A DNA stretch of 64,000 nucleotides from assembly GCF_002953255.1 (NCBI RefSeq), contig NZ_CP026498.1, positions 7,964,166-8,028,165 of the forward strand, in the 5' to 3' direction. Under the pieces are notes generated by a model. The model saw only the letters and a program-made list of their open reading frames with translations, was not told the DNA's origin and did not search any database. Each line of letters opens with the position of its first letter. The stretch's first letter is position 1. A program made the position numbers and the translations under genes. The stretch comes from Streptomyces sp. CB01881 (lineage in GTDB: Bacteria; Actinomycetota; Actinomycetes; Streptomycetales; Streptomycetaceae). Shown here in pieces: positions 50,641 to 59,047 of this stretch.

Positions 50641-51294
50641 ATGAACCGCATGTCGCGGACGCTTTCCGCTGCCCTCGGCCTGGCGCTCGCCGCCGGCGTC
50701 GCCGCCCTTCCCACCGCCGCCTCGGCCGCGCCCGCGTCCGGCGCCGCAGCCGTGCAGCACTACACCCCTGCGGCGGCGGCGCAGAAGAGCGGCGGCAAGG
50801 CCGACAACCAGGCCTTCTTCGAGGCCGTGATGAAGTCGGCGCGCGCCAAGCAGGCCGCCACGCCGTTCCTCAAGGCCGTCGTGGTCACCTACGACCCCAG
50901 CAGCGCCCCGTCGTTCTCCTCCGAGATAGCCCGGGCCGCCCAGATCTGGAACGGCTCGGTCAGCAACGTCCGGCTCCAGGCCGGTTCCAACGCCGACTTC
51001 GCCTACTACGAGGGCGACGACCCGAGCAACGGCTCGTACGCCAGCACCGACGGCCACGGGTCCGGCTACATCTTCCTCGACTACACCCAGAACCAGCAGT
51101 ACGACTCCACCCGGGTCACCGCCCACGAGACCGGGCACGTGCTCGGCCTGCCGGACCACTACTCCGGCCCGTGCAGCGAGTTGATGTCCGGCGGCGGCCC
51201 CGGCCCGTCCTGCACCAACCCGTACCCGAACAGCGCCGAGCGGCGCCGGGTCAACACCCTCTGGCAGAACGGGCTGGCCGCCACCGCGCGCTGA
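50641..51294 (+). CDS. Snapalysin family zinc metalloprotease (M7), copy 1
   Basis: A 217-residue secreted protease. A Sec signal peptide ends at about residue 30 (ASAAP), a short propeptide follows, and the mature domain has the zinc site HETGHVLGLPDH (His162, His166, Asp172), the pattern that defines snapalysin. Cys178 and Cys191 should form a disulfide, and SELMSGG is the Met-turn. The neighbour LysR protein is the probable activator. The gene opens with MNRMSRTLSAA, the same as the second copy, showing a tandem duplication. Confidence 0.93.
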   Translation: MNRMSRTLSAALGLALAAGVAALPTAASAAPASGAAAVQHYTPAAAAQKSGGKADNQAFFEAVMKSARAKQAATPFLKAVVVTYDPSSAPSFSSEIARAAQIWNGSVSNVRLQAGSNADFAYYEGDDPSNGSYASTDGHGSGYIFLDYTQNQQYDSTRVTAHETGHVLGLPDHYSGPCSELMSGGGPGPSCTNPYPNSAERRRVNTLWQNGLAATAR

Positions 51295-51352
51295 CCGCCG
51301 TTCCGTTTTACGCCGACCAGGCACCCCTTCACCCCAACACCGCGGTACCCCT

Positions 51353-51428
51353 GCGCACCGCTTCACCGCGCACCGCTTCACCGCGCACCCCCGCACCGCG
51401 CACCGTTCACCCGTTCACCCGTTCACCG
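51353..51428. repeat. 15-bp and 8-bp tandem repeats between the two snapalysin genes
   Basis: Two 15-bp copies (GCGCACCGCTTCACC at 51353 and 51368) are followed by three GTTCACCC-type 8-bp units (51405, 51413, 51421). They lie in the spacer between the duplicated genes and end about 45 bases before the second start. Confidence 0.75.
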
Positions 51429-51475
51429 CGGCCCGCCCCCGGGCGGCCGCGGCACCCGCGAACAGGAGCCCCCAC

Positions 51476-52138
51476 ATGAACCGCATGTCCCGCACGCTCT
51501 CCGCCGCCGTCGGCCTGGTGCTCGCGGCCGGCCTCGCCGCCCTGCCCGCCACGGCCGTCGCCGCGCCCGTCGCCGCGCCCGTCGCCGCGCCCGTGGCGGC
51601 GCCCGCCGCACCGGTCCAGGGCTACACCGCCGCCGCGGGCTACGCGGGCTCGGCCGCCGAGGACGCCGACAACCAGGCGTTCTACGAGGCCGTGATGAAG
51701 TCGGCGCTCGCCAAGCAGGCGGCCACGCCGTACCTCAAGGTCGTCTACGTCACCTACGACGCCAGCAGCGCGCCGACCTTCCGCAACCAGATAGCCCAGA
51801 GCGCCCAGATCTGGAACAGCTCGGTCGGCAACGTCCAGCTGCGTTCCGGCTCGGCCGCCGACTTCCGCTACTACGAGGGCAACGACTCGCGCGGCTCGTA
51901 CGCCAGCACCGACGGGCACGGCCGCGGGTACATCTTCCTGGACTACCAGCAGAACCGGCAGTACAACTCCACCCGGGTCACCGCCCACGAGACCGGGCAC
52001 GTGCTCGGCCTGCCGGACCACTACTCCGGCCCGTGCAGCGAGCTGATGTCCGGTGGCGGCCCCGGCACCTCCTGCACCAACCCGTACCCGAACAGCGCCG
52101 AGCGCAGCCGGGTCAACTCCCTCTGGGCGCGCGGCTGA
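51476..52138 (+). CDS. Snapalysin family zinc metalloprotease (M7), copy 2
   Basis: A 220-residue paralogue of the previous gene in the same orientation. The signal peptide is nearly the same, followed by a VAAPVAAPVAAP repeat absent from copy 1, then the M7 domain with His171, His175 and Asp181 and the same two cysteines. The active-site region from RVTAHETGH to the SELMSGGGPG turn is almost identical in both copies, while the N-terminal parts differ more. Both look active. AGGAGC lies upstream of the ATG. Confidence 0.93.
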   Translation: MNRMSRTLSAAVGLVLAAGLAALPATAVAAPVAAPVAAPVAAPAAPVQGYTAAAGYAGSAAEDADNQAFYEAVMKSALAKQAATPYLKVVYVTYDASSAPTFRNQIAQSAQIWNSSVGNVQLRSGSAADFRYYEGNDSRGSYASTDGHGRGYIFLDYQQNRQYNSTRVTAHETGHVLGLPDHYSGPCSELMSGGGPGTSCTNPYPNSAERSRVNSLWARG

Positions 52139-52252
52139 TCCACCGCCCCGGCACGCAACGGCCCGGCCGCCCCCGTGGGTGGCCGGGCCTGTCGGTGCCG
52201 CGTGCGAGCATGCGGGCGAGACCCGTCCGCCGACCGCGAGGTGCCGTCCGCC

Positions 52253-52909
52253 ATGCCGCTCCCCGTCCCCGACCGCCTCTGCGACCTGCCCTACGCCCAC
52301 CTGCTGACCCCGCACACCGGGCCGCTGCGCAGCGACGAGCGCTACGACACCGTGCACTTCGACGGCGGCGAGTACACCGACCAGCGGGCCGGCGGCGCGA
52401 CCTTCCTGGAGTGCGCCTTCACCGGCGTCGCGCTGAGCGGGGTCAAGCTCCGCCAGGCCCGCTTCAACGAGGTCTGGGCGCAGGCCGGCCGCTGGGTGGG
52501 CTGCGACCTCAGCGAGTCCGAGTGGCAGGACAGCGCGGTCACCGGCGGCGTGCTGGCCGGCGTCTCCGCCCACGGCTCGGCGCTGCGCCGCACGGTCTTC
52601 CGCGGCTGCAAGCTGGAGGCGGTCAACCTGCGCGCGGCCGTCCTGCGTGACGTCGTCTTCGAGGACTGCCTGCTGCGCGACGTGGACTTCGGCGACGCCC
52701 GGCTGACGGACGTCTCCTTCCCCGGCACCACCCTGGAGGAGGTCCGCCTGCGCGGGGCGAGGCTCAGCAGGGCCGACCTGCGCGGCGCCGTCAGCCTCGG
52801 CCTGCCCGACGGCCACCAGGGCCTGCAGGGCGCCGTCATCAGCTCCACCCAACTCCTCGAACTGGCACCCCAGTTCGCCCACGCCCTGGGCATCACCGTG
52901 AAGGACTGA
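52253..52909 (+). CDS. Pentapeptide repeat protein
   Basis: A 218-residue protein whose middle and end follow the pentapeptide pattern A(D/N)LXX, a right-handed square helix. Examples are VKLRQARFNEVW, KLEAVNLRAAVLRDVVFEDCLLRDVDFGDARLTDVSF, and RLRGARLSRADLRGAV. Some members protect DNA gyrase by mimicking DNA; nothing here points to that role in particular. ATG at 52253 is taken, and a GTG at 52241 is in frame. It stands alone downstream of the snapalysins. Confidence 0.88.
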   Translation: MPLPVPDRLCDLPYAHLLTPHTGPLRSDERYDTVHFDGGEYTDQRAGGATFLECAFTGVALSGVKLRQARFNEVWAQAGRWVGCDLSESEWQDSAVTGGVLAGVSAHGSALRRTVFRGCKLEAVNLRAAVLRDVVFEDCLLRDVDFGDARLTDVSFPGTTLEEVRLRGARLSRADLRGAVSLGLPDGHQGLQGAVISSTQLLELAPQFAHALGITVKD

Positions 52910-53072
52910 GGCCGGGCGTTCAGCCGGACGTCGCCCGGTGACGACGGGGCGAACAGTCCGCCAACCCTGACGAGGCCCTCTGGTGGGGAGGCCCGGCGGG
53001 GTGGAGGATGCTGCGCGATCGGGGGCCCAACTTGTGTGCACAACATCGCCAGCGAAGGGACGGGCCGGGCAG

Positions 53073-55145
53073 ATGGCCGAGCTGAGTCGTAGGAAGTTCG
53101 TCGCACTGTCGGGAGCGGCCGCGGCCGGTCTGGCCGTGGCCGGGACCACCGGCGCGGGCGCGGCACCGGGTACGCCCGCCGCCGCGCCGTCGGCGGCGCT
53201 GTCGCAGACCGGCACCATCGCGGACGCGCAGCACGTCGTCATCCTGATGCAGGAGAACCGCAGCTTCGACCACTACTTCGGGATGCTGCGCGGCGTGCGC
53301 GGCTTCGCCGACCGCAGCGCGATCCAGATCGCCGGCGGTTACAGCGTCTTCAACCAGCCCAACGGCCTGGGCCGCCAGTACCCGTGGCAGTTCAGCCTGA
53401 CCAAGCCCGCCGGCGGGGCCGACCCGGAGCGGCTGGCCCAGTGCAACGGCGACCTCGCGCACGGCTGGAGCGACCAGCACACCGCATGGAACGGCGGCAA
53501 GCTGGACTCCTGGGTCCTCGCCAAGGGCAACGCCCGCACCCTGGGCTACCTCACCCGCCAGGACATCCCGTTCCACTATGCGCTCGCCGAGAACTGGACC
53601 GTCTGCGACGCCTACTTCTGCTCCGTCCTCAGTGCCACCGGCCCCAACCGCACCTACCACTGGTCCGGCCAGATCGACCCGGACGGCAAGGCCGGCGGCC
53701 CCGCGTACGACGGCGGCGACGAGAAGGGCCTGCGCTGGCAGACCTACGCCGAGGCGCTGGAGAACGCCGGCGTGAGCTGGAAGGTCTACCAGAACGCCGC
53801 CGACAACTACGGCGACAACGCCTTGGCCTACTTCACCCAGTTCTCGGGCGCCCCGGCCGGCAGTCCGCTCGCCGTCAAGGGCATGGGCTCCGTGCCGAAG
53901 GCCACCGGGCGCACCCCGGACGACATCGTCGCCGCGATCAGGGCCGACGTGCTGAACGGCACCCTCCCGCAGGTCTCCTGGATCGTGCCCAACCAGGAGG
54001 TCTCCGAGCACCCGTACGCCACGCCGGCCGACGGCGCGCACTTCGTCCACAACGTGATCGACGCCCTCAACGCGAACCCGGACGTCTTCAACTCCACCGT
54101 CCTCTTCCTCAACTACGACGAGAACGACGGCTTCTTCGACCACGTCCCACCGCCGGCCGCCCCGGCCGGCACCCCCGGCGAGTTCTACAGCGGCAAGAAT
54201 ATCGGGCTGGGCTTCCGCGTCCCGATGATCGCCATCTCGCCCTGGACCCGCGGCGGCTGGGTCGACTCCGAGGTCTTCGACCACACCTCGGTACTGCGCT
54301 TCATGGAGGCCTGGACGGCCGCCCTCGGCACTCCCGCCAAGTGCGTGAACATCAGCGACTGGCGCCGGCGCATCTGCGGCGACCTGACCAGCATGTTCGA
54401 CTTCGCCAACCCGGTCTACGGCCTGCCCGCGCTGCCCGACACCTCGCAGACCATCGGCCTGTCCGCCTGCGGCCCGCTGCCCAACCCCGCCCCGGTGAAC
54501 AACCAGCTCCCGGTGCAGGAGTCCGGCACCCGCCCCGCGCGTGCCCTGCCGTACCAGCCGAACGCCAACCTGGACCACCTGGAGTTCGGCTCGGCCGGGG
54601 CGATCAAGGTCTGGATCAGGATGGAGAACGCGGGCGCGGCGGCGGTGAAGTCGGCCCACTTCGCCGCCTACGCCAACGCCTACCGCGGCGGCGGCCCCTG
54701 GCAGTACACCGTCGACCCGGGCGGCAACACCAGCGACTTCTTCAACTGCGGCACCGGCTTCGGCGGCGGCCCGTACGACCTCTCGGTGGTCGGCCCCAAC
54801 CGCTTCCTGCGCCGCTTCAAGGGCGACGCCACCAAGGCGGGCAAGAACGCGGCCGTCACCGCCTCGTACGCCGTCGAGCCGGGCACCGGCAGGCTCGCGG
54901 TCTACTTCAAGCTCGCCAACACCGGCACCACGCCGCTGACCTTCACCATCGCCTCCAACAACTACCGCACGGACGGCCCCTGGACGTACCAGGTCCCGGC
55001 CGGCGGCAGCGTCACCGACTTCTTCAACGCCGTCGCCTACACCGGCGGCTGGTACGACTTCACCGTCACGGTGGACGCCGACACCACCTGGTCGCAGCGG
55101 TTCACCGGCCACCTGGAGACCGGTACGGCGAGCGTCAGCGGCTGA
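53073..55145 (+). CDS. Phosphocholine-specific phospholipase C (Tat-exported)
   Basis: A 690-residue secreted phosphoesterase of the non-haemolytic PLC/acid phosphatase AcpA group, which cleaves phosphatidylcholine or sphingomyelin head groups. The twin-arginine signal is LSRRKFVALSGAAAAGLAVAG. The catalytic opening HVVILMQENRSFDHYFGMLRGVRGF, the NYDENDGFFDHVPPP metal ligands and VPMIAISPWTRGGWVDSEVFDHTSVLRFME are clear. Two C-terminal DUF756-type domains follow at about 500-590 and 600-685. ATG at 53073 gives a normal signal; an upstream frame from 52983 is rejected. Confidence 0.93.
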   Translation: MAELSRRKFVALSGAAAAGLAVAGTTGAGAAPGTPAAAPSAALSQTGTIADAQHVVILMQENRSFDHYFGMLRGVRGFADRSAIQIAGGYSVFNQPNGLGRQYPWQFSLTKPAGGADPERLAQCNGDLAHGWSDQHTAWNGGKLDSWVLAKGNARTLGYLTRQDIPFHYALAENWTVCDAYFCSVLSATGPNRTYHWSGQIDPDGKAGGPAYDGGDEKGLRWQTYAEALENAGVSWKVYQNAADNYGDNALAYFTQFSGAPAGSPLAVKGMGSVPKATGRTPDDIVAAIRADVLNGTLPQVSWIVPNQEVSEHPYATPADGAHFVHNVIDALNANPDVFNSTVLFLNYDENDGFFDHVPPPAAPAGTPGEFYSGKNIGLGFRVPMIAISPWTRGGWVDSEVFDHTSVLRFMEAWTAALGTPAKCVNISDWRRRICGDLTSMFDFANPVYGLPALPDTSQTIGLSACGPLPNPAPVNNQLPVQESGTRPARALPYQPNANLDHLEFGSAGAIKVWIRMENAGAAAVKSAHFAAYANAYRGGGPWQYTVDPGGNTSDFFNCGTGFGGGPYDLSVVGPNRFLRRFKGDATKAGKNAAVTASYAVEPGTGRLAVYFKLANTGTTPLTFTIASNNYRTDGPWTYQVPAGGSVTDFFNAVAYTGGWYDFTVTVDADTTWSQRFTGHLETGTASVSG

Positions 55146-55257
55146 GCCCCTCCGCCGCGGGCCCCGGCCGTCCCTTGGGGTCCGCGGCCCGGGGATGCGC
55201 TCCTCCCGTCCCGGTGTGAGAGTGGGGGCAGCCCGGTATTCGTCCGGAGGAGGAGTC

Positions 55258-55524
55258 ATGGGCATTTTCGACAGGTTCCGCCACAAGGCGCACGACGCCT
55301 CCGAGGAGGCCAGGTCCTCCCTCGGCGGGAGCCACGAGCAGGACACCACCGCGATGACGGACCCCGCCCAGCGCGCCGCCCTCGCCCACGACGAGGCCGC
55401 CGACGCGTTCGGCCCCGAGATCGAGAAGGCCCGCGAGACGCAGGAGGCGGCAGGCGTCAGCGACCGGGAGGCCGAGGAGCGGGCCCGGGAGGACATGACC
55501 GCCGAGGGTGACCCCTGGGACTGA
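55258..55524 (+). CDS. Small acidic hypothetical protein
   Basis: An 88-residue highly charged protein (MGIFDRFRHKAHDASEEARSSLG, then DEAADAFGPEIEKARETQE and DREAEERAREDMTAEGDPWD). It is likely helical and has no membrane or signal segment. I do not recognise a characterised family; the opening resembles small actinobacterial proteins sometimes called antitoxins, but no toxin partner is nearby. The ATG has an excellent GGAGGAGGAG site, so it is certainly translated. A strong hairpin lies downstream. Confidence 0.75.
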   Translation: MGIFDRFRHKAHDASEEARSSLGGSHEQDTTAMTDPAQRAALAHDEAADAFGPEIEKARETQEAAGVSDREAEERAREDMTAEGDPWD

Positions 55525-55570
55525 CCCGGAGGCCGCAGCCACGCGGGGGCACACGCCGCGCGGTGACACA

Positions 55571-55605
55571 CGAGGGGGCGCGCCCGCCCGGGGCGCGCCC
55601 CCTCG
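55571..55605. terminator. Bidirectional terminator between the small acidic gene and tricorn
   Basis: Perfect 15-bp arms at 55571-55585 and 55591-55605 with a 5-nt loop. The right arm ends on the base next to the tricorn stop codon, and the left arm is 46 bases past the small acidic gene. It has no T-tract but is very stable. Confidence 0.8.
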
Positions 55606-58600
55606 TCACGCCCGTGGCGGCAGCGGCGGCCGCCGCAGGTCCGGGCGTGGGGTGTCCTCCGGCGGCGGTGCGGCGGCCGGCGCGTCCTCCAGCAGGTCCA
55701 GCGCCAGCCGCACCGCCGTGACCAGCTCGACGTGCCGCCCGCGGGCCCAGTCCTGCGGGGTGCGCAGCACGTGCACGTCCGGCTCCACGCCGTGGTTCTC
55801 CACCGACCAGCCGAGTCCGCCGGTGAACCAGGAGGCGTTCTTCGGCACCGAGATCTGCGTCCCGTCGCCGAGCGTGTGCCGCCCGGTCATGCCGACCACC
55901 CCGCCCCAGGTCCGGTTGCCCACCACCGGGCCCAGCCCGAGCAGCTTGATCGCGGTGATGATGACGTCCCCGTCGGAGCTGGTCGCCTCGTCGGCGAGCG
56001 CCACCACCGGCCCGCGCGGCGCGTCCCGGGGCCAGCGCACCGGCTGCCGTCCGCGGCTGAAGTCCCAGGCCAGCACCCGCCGGGTGAGTTTCTCCAGCAC
56101 CAGTTCGGAGACGTTGCCGCCGGCGTTGCCGCGCACGTCGAGGACCAGCGCGGGCTTGTCCATCTCCCGGCGGACGTCCCGGTTGAACTGCGCCCAGCCG
56201 GAGCCGCCGAGGTCGGGGATGTGCAGGTAGCCGCACCGGCCGTCGCTGAACTCCCGGACCAGGGTCCGGCGCCTGGCCACCCAGTCCTGGTAGCGGATGG
56301 GCCGCTCGTCGGTCAGCGGGGAGACGGAGATCCGGCGGACCGGGCCGTCCGGGCCGCTGCGCAGGGTGAGTTCGACGGTGGTGCCGCCGGTGCCGGCCAG
56401 CAGCGGGTCCGGGCCGCGGACCGGGTCCAGCGGGCGCCCGGCCACCGCGAGCAGCTCGTCGCCGTCGCGGACACCGTGGGTGGCGAGCGGGGCGCGGGCC
56501 CGGGGGTCGGAGGACTCGCCGGGCAGGACGCGGTCGACCAGCCAGCGCCCGTCGGCGGCGCGGTGGGCGTTGGCGCCGAGCAGTCCGAGCGGCTGCTGCG
56601 CGAGCGCGGGCCCCTCGCCGCGCCGGGACGGGGTGACGTACGCGTGCGAGGTGCCCAGTTCGCCGAGGAGTTCGCGCAGCAGGTCGGCGAAGTCGTCCGG
56701 GCCGGCCACCCGGTCCAGCAGCGGCTGGTACTGGGCGACCAGCGCGGGCCAGTCCAGCCCGCACATCCCGGCGTCCCAGAACTGGTCCCGGACGATCCGG
56801 GCCGCCTCGCCGTACGCCTGGCGCCACTCGGCGGCCGGGTGCACGGTGTGGGTGATCCGGCGCAGGTCCACGGTGGTCCCGGCGGTGGGGGCGTTGACCG
56901 GCACGATCCGCAGGGTGCCGGCCGAGTAGACGGCGACCGAGCCGCCGTCGCCGGAGACGGCGTAGCCGTCGAGTCTGTCGGCCAGCGTCGAGCGGCTGCC
57001 CCGGGCCAGGTCGAAGTACTCCAGGGAGGGGCGTCCGGAGGTGTCGTCGGGGTTGGTGAAGGTCTGCCCGAGGGTGCCGGAGATCGGCCAGCGCAGCCAG
57101 AGCAGGCCGCCGCGCACGGCGTCGGTGGCGGAGTACTTGGAGGCGATCACCGGGAACGGGAGCAGCCGCTCGCCGATGCCCTCCGGGTCGACGTGGACGG
57201 TGCCGTCGCCGCCGCCGTCGCCGCGCGGGCCGCCGTCCTCGGCGGGCGCGGCGAACGGGGACGGGGTGTCGGCGGCGAGCGGGACGAGGTAGGGGCGGCA
57301 GCCGAGCGGGAAGGAGAGGTCGCCGGTGTGCACGTCGTGGACCGGGTCGAAGCCGCGCCAGGAGAGGAAGGCCAGGTAGCGGCCGTCCCGGGTGAAGACC
57401 GGCTGCTCGTCCTCGAACCGGCCGTCGGTGACCTCGGTGATCGCCGTGTGCGCGTCGGCGTGGGTGAGCCGGATCCGGCGCAGTGAGCGGCCGGCCACCG
57501 GCTGGGACCAGGCGATCCAGCGCGAGTCGGGGGAGAAGCGGGCGCCGGAGACCGGGCCGTGGCCGGAGGCGGCCAGTTCGCGGACGGCCCCGTCGGCGGT
57601 GGCCACCAGCAGCAGCCGGCCGTCGGAGGCGGCGGCGGCCAGGAGGGTGCCGTCGGGGGCCGCGGTCAGTTCCAGGACGCGGCCGAGCAGGCCGCCGGCC
57701 AGCAGCCGGTGCCCCGGCCGGCCGGGGGCCTGCTCGTGCCCGGGCAGCGGCACGATCTCGACCGCGTCCTCGCCCTCGGCGTCGGTGATCCAGCAGGCCT
57801 CGCCGGTCTGTCCGAGCACCACCGGCAGCCGGGTGCGCACGCCCGGGGTGTCGGCGAGGGCCCGGGCGGGGCCGTCGCGGTGGGTCAGCCAGTACTGGCT
57901 GCCGCGCACGGTGACCACCCCGGCGCGGCCGGTCCGGTCGCAGGCGAGGTCCTTGACGTGCGAGGCGGCGCTCACCTGGTAGGGCCGGCGGCCGGCCCGG
58001 GAGCCGCCGAGCGGGACGTGCAGCCGCTGCGGGGCGGCGGCGTCCAGGCTCTCCAGCAGCCAGAGGTCGCCGGCGTGCTGGTAGACGATCCGGGTGCCGT
58101 CGGTGGCGGCCTCCCGGGCGTAGTACGAGGCGTGGTCGGTGTGCCGGCGCAGGTCGGTGCCGTCGGGGCGGCAGGAGTAGACGTTGCCGACGCCCTCGTG
58201 GTCGGAGAGGAAGGCGATCCGGTCGCCGTCGGCCGAGGCGACCGGCATCGGGGAGGCGAAGTGCCCCCGGTGTCCTTCCAGGACGCGTTCGCCGTCCACC
58301 CAGAGCCGCCCGGTGGCGCCGCCGCGGTAGCGCTTCCAGGCGGCCGGTTCGTGCGGGGCGGTGCCGGTGAGCAGCACGGTGTGCGCCCGGCTCATCTGGG
58401 CGTCGCCGACCGGTCCCCAGGGCATCCGGCGCCCGGGCGAGCCGTCCGGCGGCAGGGCGTGCGCCCAGGTGTAGTGGCCGAAGGGCTCGTGGAACGAGGT
58501 GACGGCGAGCAGTTCGCCGTCGGGCAGCCAGCCGCGCAGCCGGGTGTCCTGGCTGCCCCAGTGGGTGAGCCGGACGGCCTCGCCGCCCTCCACGGGGGCG

Positions 58601-58824
58601 GTCCAGACCTCGGGGGTCAGCGCCTGCCAGCCGGTCCAGCCGAGGGCGCGGCCGTCGGGGGAGAGCCGGGGGTGGCTGACCCGGGTGCGGTCGCAGCTGA
58701 CCCGCCAGGCGCGGCCGACGGTGCCGTCCGGGGCGAGCGGCGCCACCCAGACGTCGTCCTCGGCGGTGAACGCCAGCAGGCCCCCGCGCAGGTGGGGGTA
58801 GCGGAGGTAGCCGGGCGATGTCAC
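55606..58824 (-). CDS. tri1: Tricorn protease (S41 family)
   Basis: A 1072-residue peptidase that degrades oligopeptides released by the proteasome or taken up. A six-blade propeller (about 1-320) and a seven-blade propeller (about 320-680) precede the catalytic C1, PDZ and C2 domains. The catalytic tetrad matches T. acidophilum tricorn: Ser-His in LGTSHAYVTPS, Ser in ATSSDGDVII and Glu in SVENHGVEPDVHV. GTG at 58824 gives the usual start MTSPGYLRYPHLRGGLLAF; a GGAGAG touches it. The gene has a short Pro/Arg-rich tail. Streptomyces carry tricorn genes commonly. Confidence 0.94.
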   Translation of the reverse strand: MTSPGYLRYPHLRGGLLAFTAEDDVWVAPLAPDGTVGRAWRVSCDRTRVSHPRLSPDGRALGWTGWQALTPEVWTAPVEGGEAVRLTHWGSQDTRLRGWLPDGELLAVTSFHEPFGHYTWAHALPPDGSPGRRMPWGPVGDAQMSRAHTVLLTGTAPHEPAAWKRYRGGATGRLWVDGERVLEGHRGHFASPMPVASADGDRIAFLSDHEGVGNVYSCRPDGTDLRRHTDHASYYAREAATDGTRIVYQHAGDLWLLESLDAAAPQRLHVPLGGSRAGRRPYQVSAASHVKDLACDRTGRAGVVTVRGSQYWLTHRDGPARALADTPGVRTRLPVVLGQTGEACWITDAEGEDAVEIVPLPGHEQAPGRPGHRLLAGGLLGRVLELTAAPDGTLLAAAASDGRLLLVATADGAVRELAASGHGPVSGARFSPDSRWIAWSQPVAGRSLRRIRLTHADAHTAITEVTDGRFEDEQPVFTRDGRYLAFLSWRGFDPVHDVHTGDLSFPLGCRPYLVPLAADTPSPFAAPAEDGGPRGDGGGDGTVHVDPEGIGERLLPFPVIASKYSATDAVRGGLLWLRWPISGTLGQTFTNPDDTSGRPSLEYFDLARGSRSTLADRLDGYAVSGDGGSVAVYSAGTLRIVPVNAPTAGTTVDLRRITHTVHPAAEWRQAYGEAARIVRDQFWDAGMCGLDWPALVAQYQPLLDRVAGPDDFADLLRELLGELGTSHAYVTPSRRGEGPALAQQPLGLLGANAHRAADGRWLVDRVLPGESSDPRARAPLATHGVRDGDELLAVAGRPLDPVRGPDPLLAGTGGTTVELTLRSGPDGPVRRISVSPLTDERPIRYQDWVARRRTLVREFSDGRCGYLHIPDLGGSGWAQFNRDVRREMDKPALVLDVRGNAGGNVSELVLEKLTRRVLAWDFSRGRQPVRWPRDAPRGPVVALADEATSSDGDVIITAIKLLGLGPVVGNRTWGGVVGMTGRHTLGDGTQISVPKNASWFTGGLGWSVENHGVEPDVHVLRTPQDWARGRHVELVTAVRLALDLLEDAPAAAPPPEDTPRPDLRRPPLPPRA

Positions 58825-58897
58825 CTCTCCATGGTTCGACGGGGTGTCACGCCCGGCAACCGGACACCGTGCCCCGACCGGCCCCGTGAGCGTCCAG

Positions 58898-58954
58898 CCG
58901 GTCTGGACCATTGACACCGCACCGGCGGATCCACTTCAGTGGTCTAGTCCAACT
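58898..58954 (+). promoter_or_regulatory. DasR-type operator and promoter of the chitinase gene
   Basis: AGTGGTCTAGTCCAACT at 58938-58954 is a close match to the DasR responsive element (A[C/G]TGGTCTAGACCA[C/G]T from the Streptomyces literature). A second related element, GGTCTGGACCA, lies at 58900-58910, touching TTGACA at 58911-58916, a good -35 box. Paired TGGTC-type repeats are known at Streptomyces chi promoters. DasR would repress until N-acetylglucosamine-derived sugar phosphates accumulate. Confidence 0.8.
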
Positions 58955-59047
58955 AGGGTGCGCGGTCGGGCCGAACCCCCACTGGCACGACCCTTGCCGT
59001 GCCCTCGGACGTCCCCCACGATCCGCGCCCCCGCAGGAGTCCCCCGC

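Noticed and set aside
52920..55571. 883-codon leftward frame opposite phospholipase C
   Set aside because: Low-complexity Gly/Val/Arg antisense translation; phospholipase motifs are on the plus strand.
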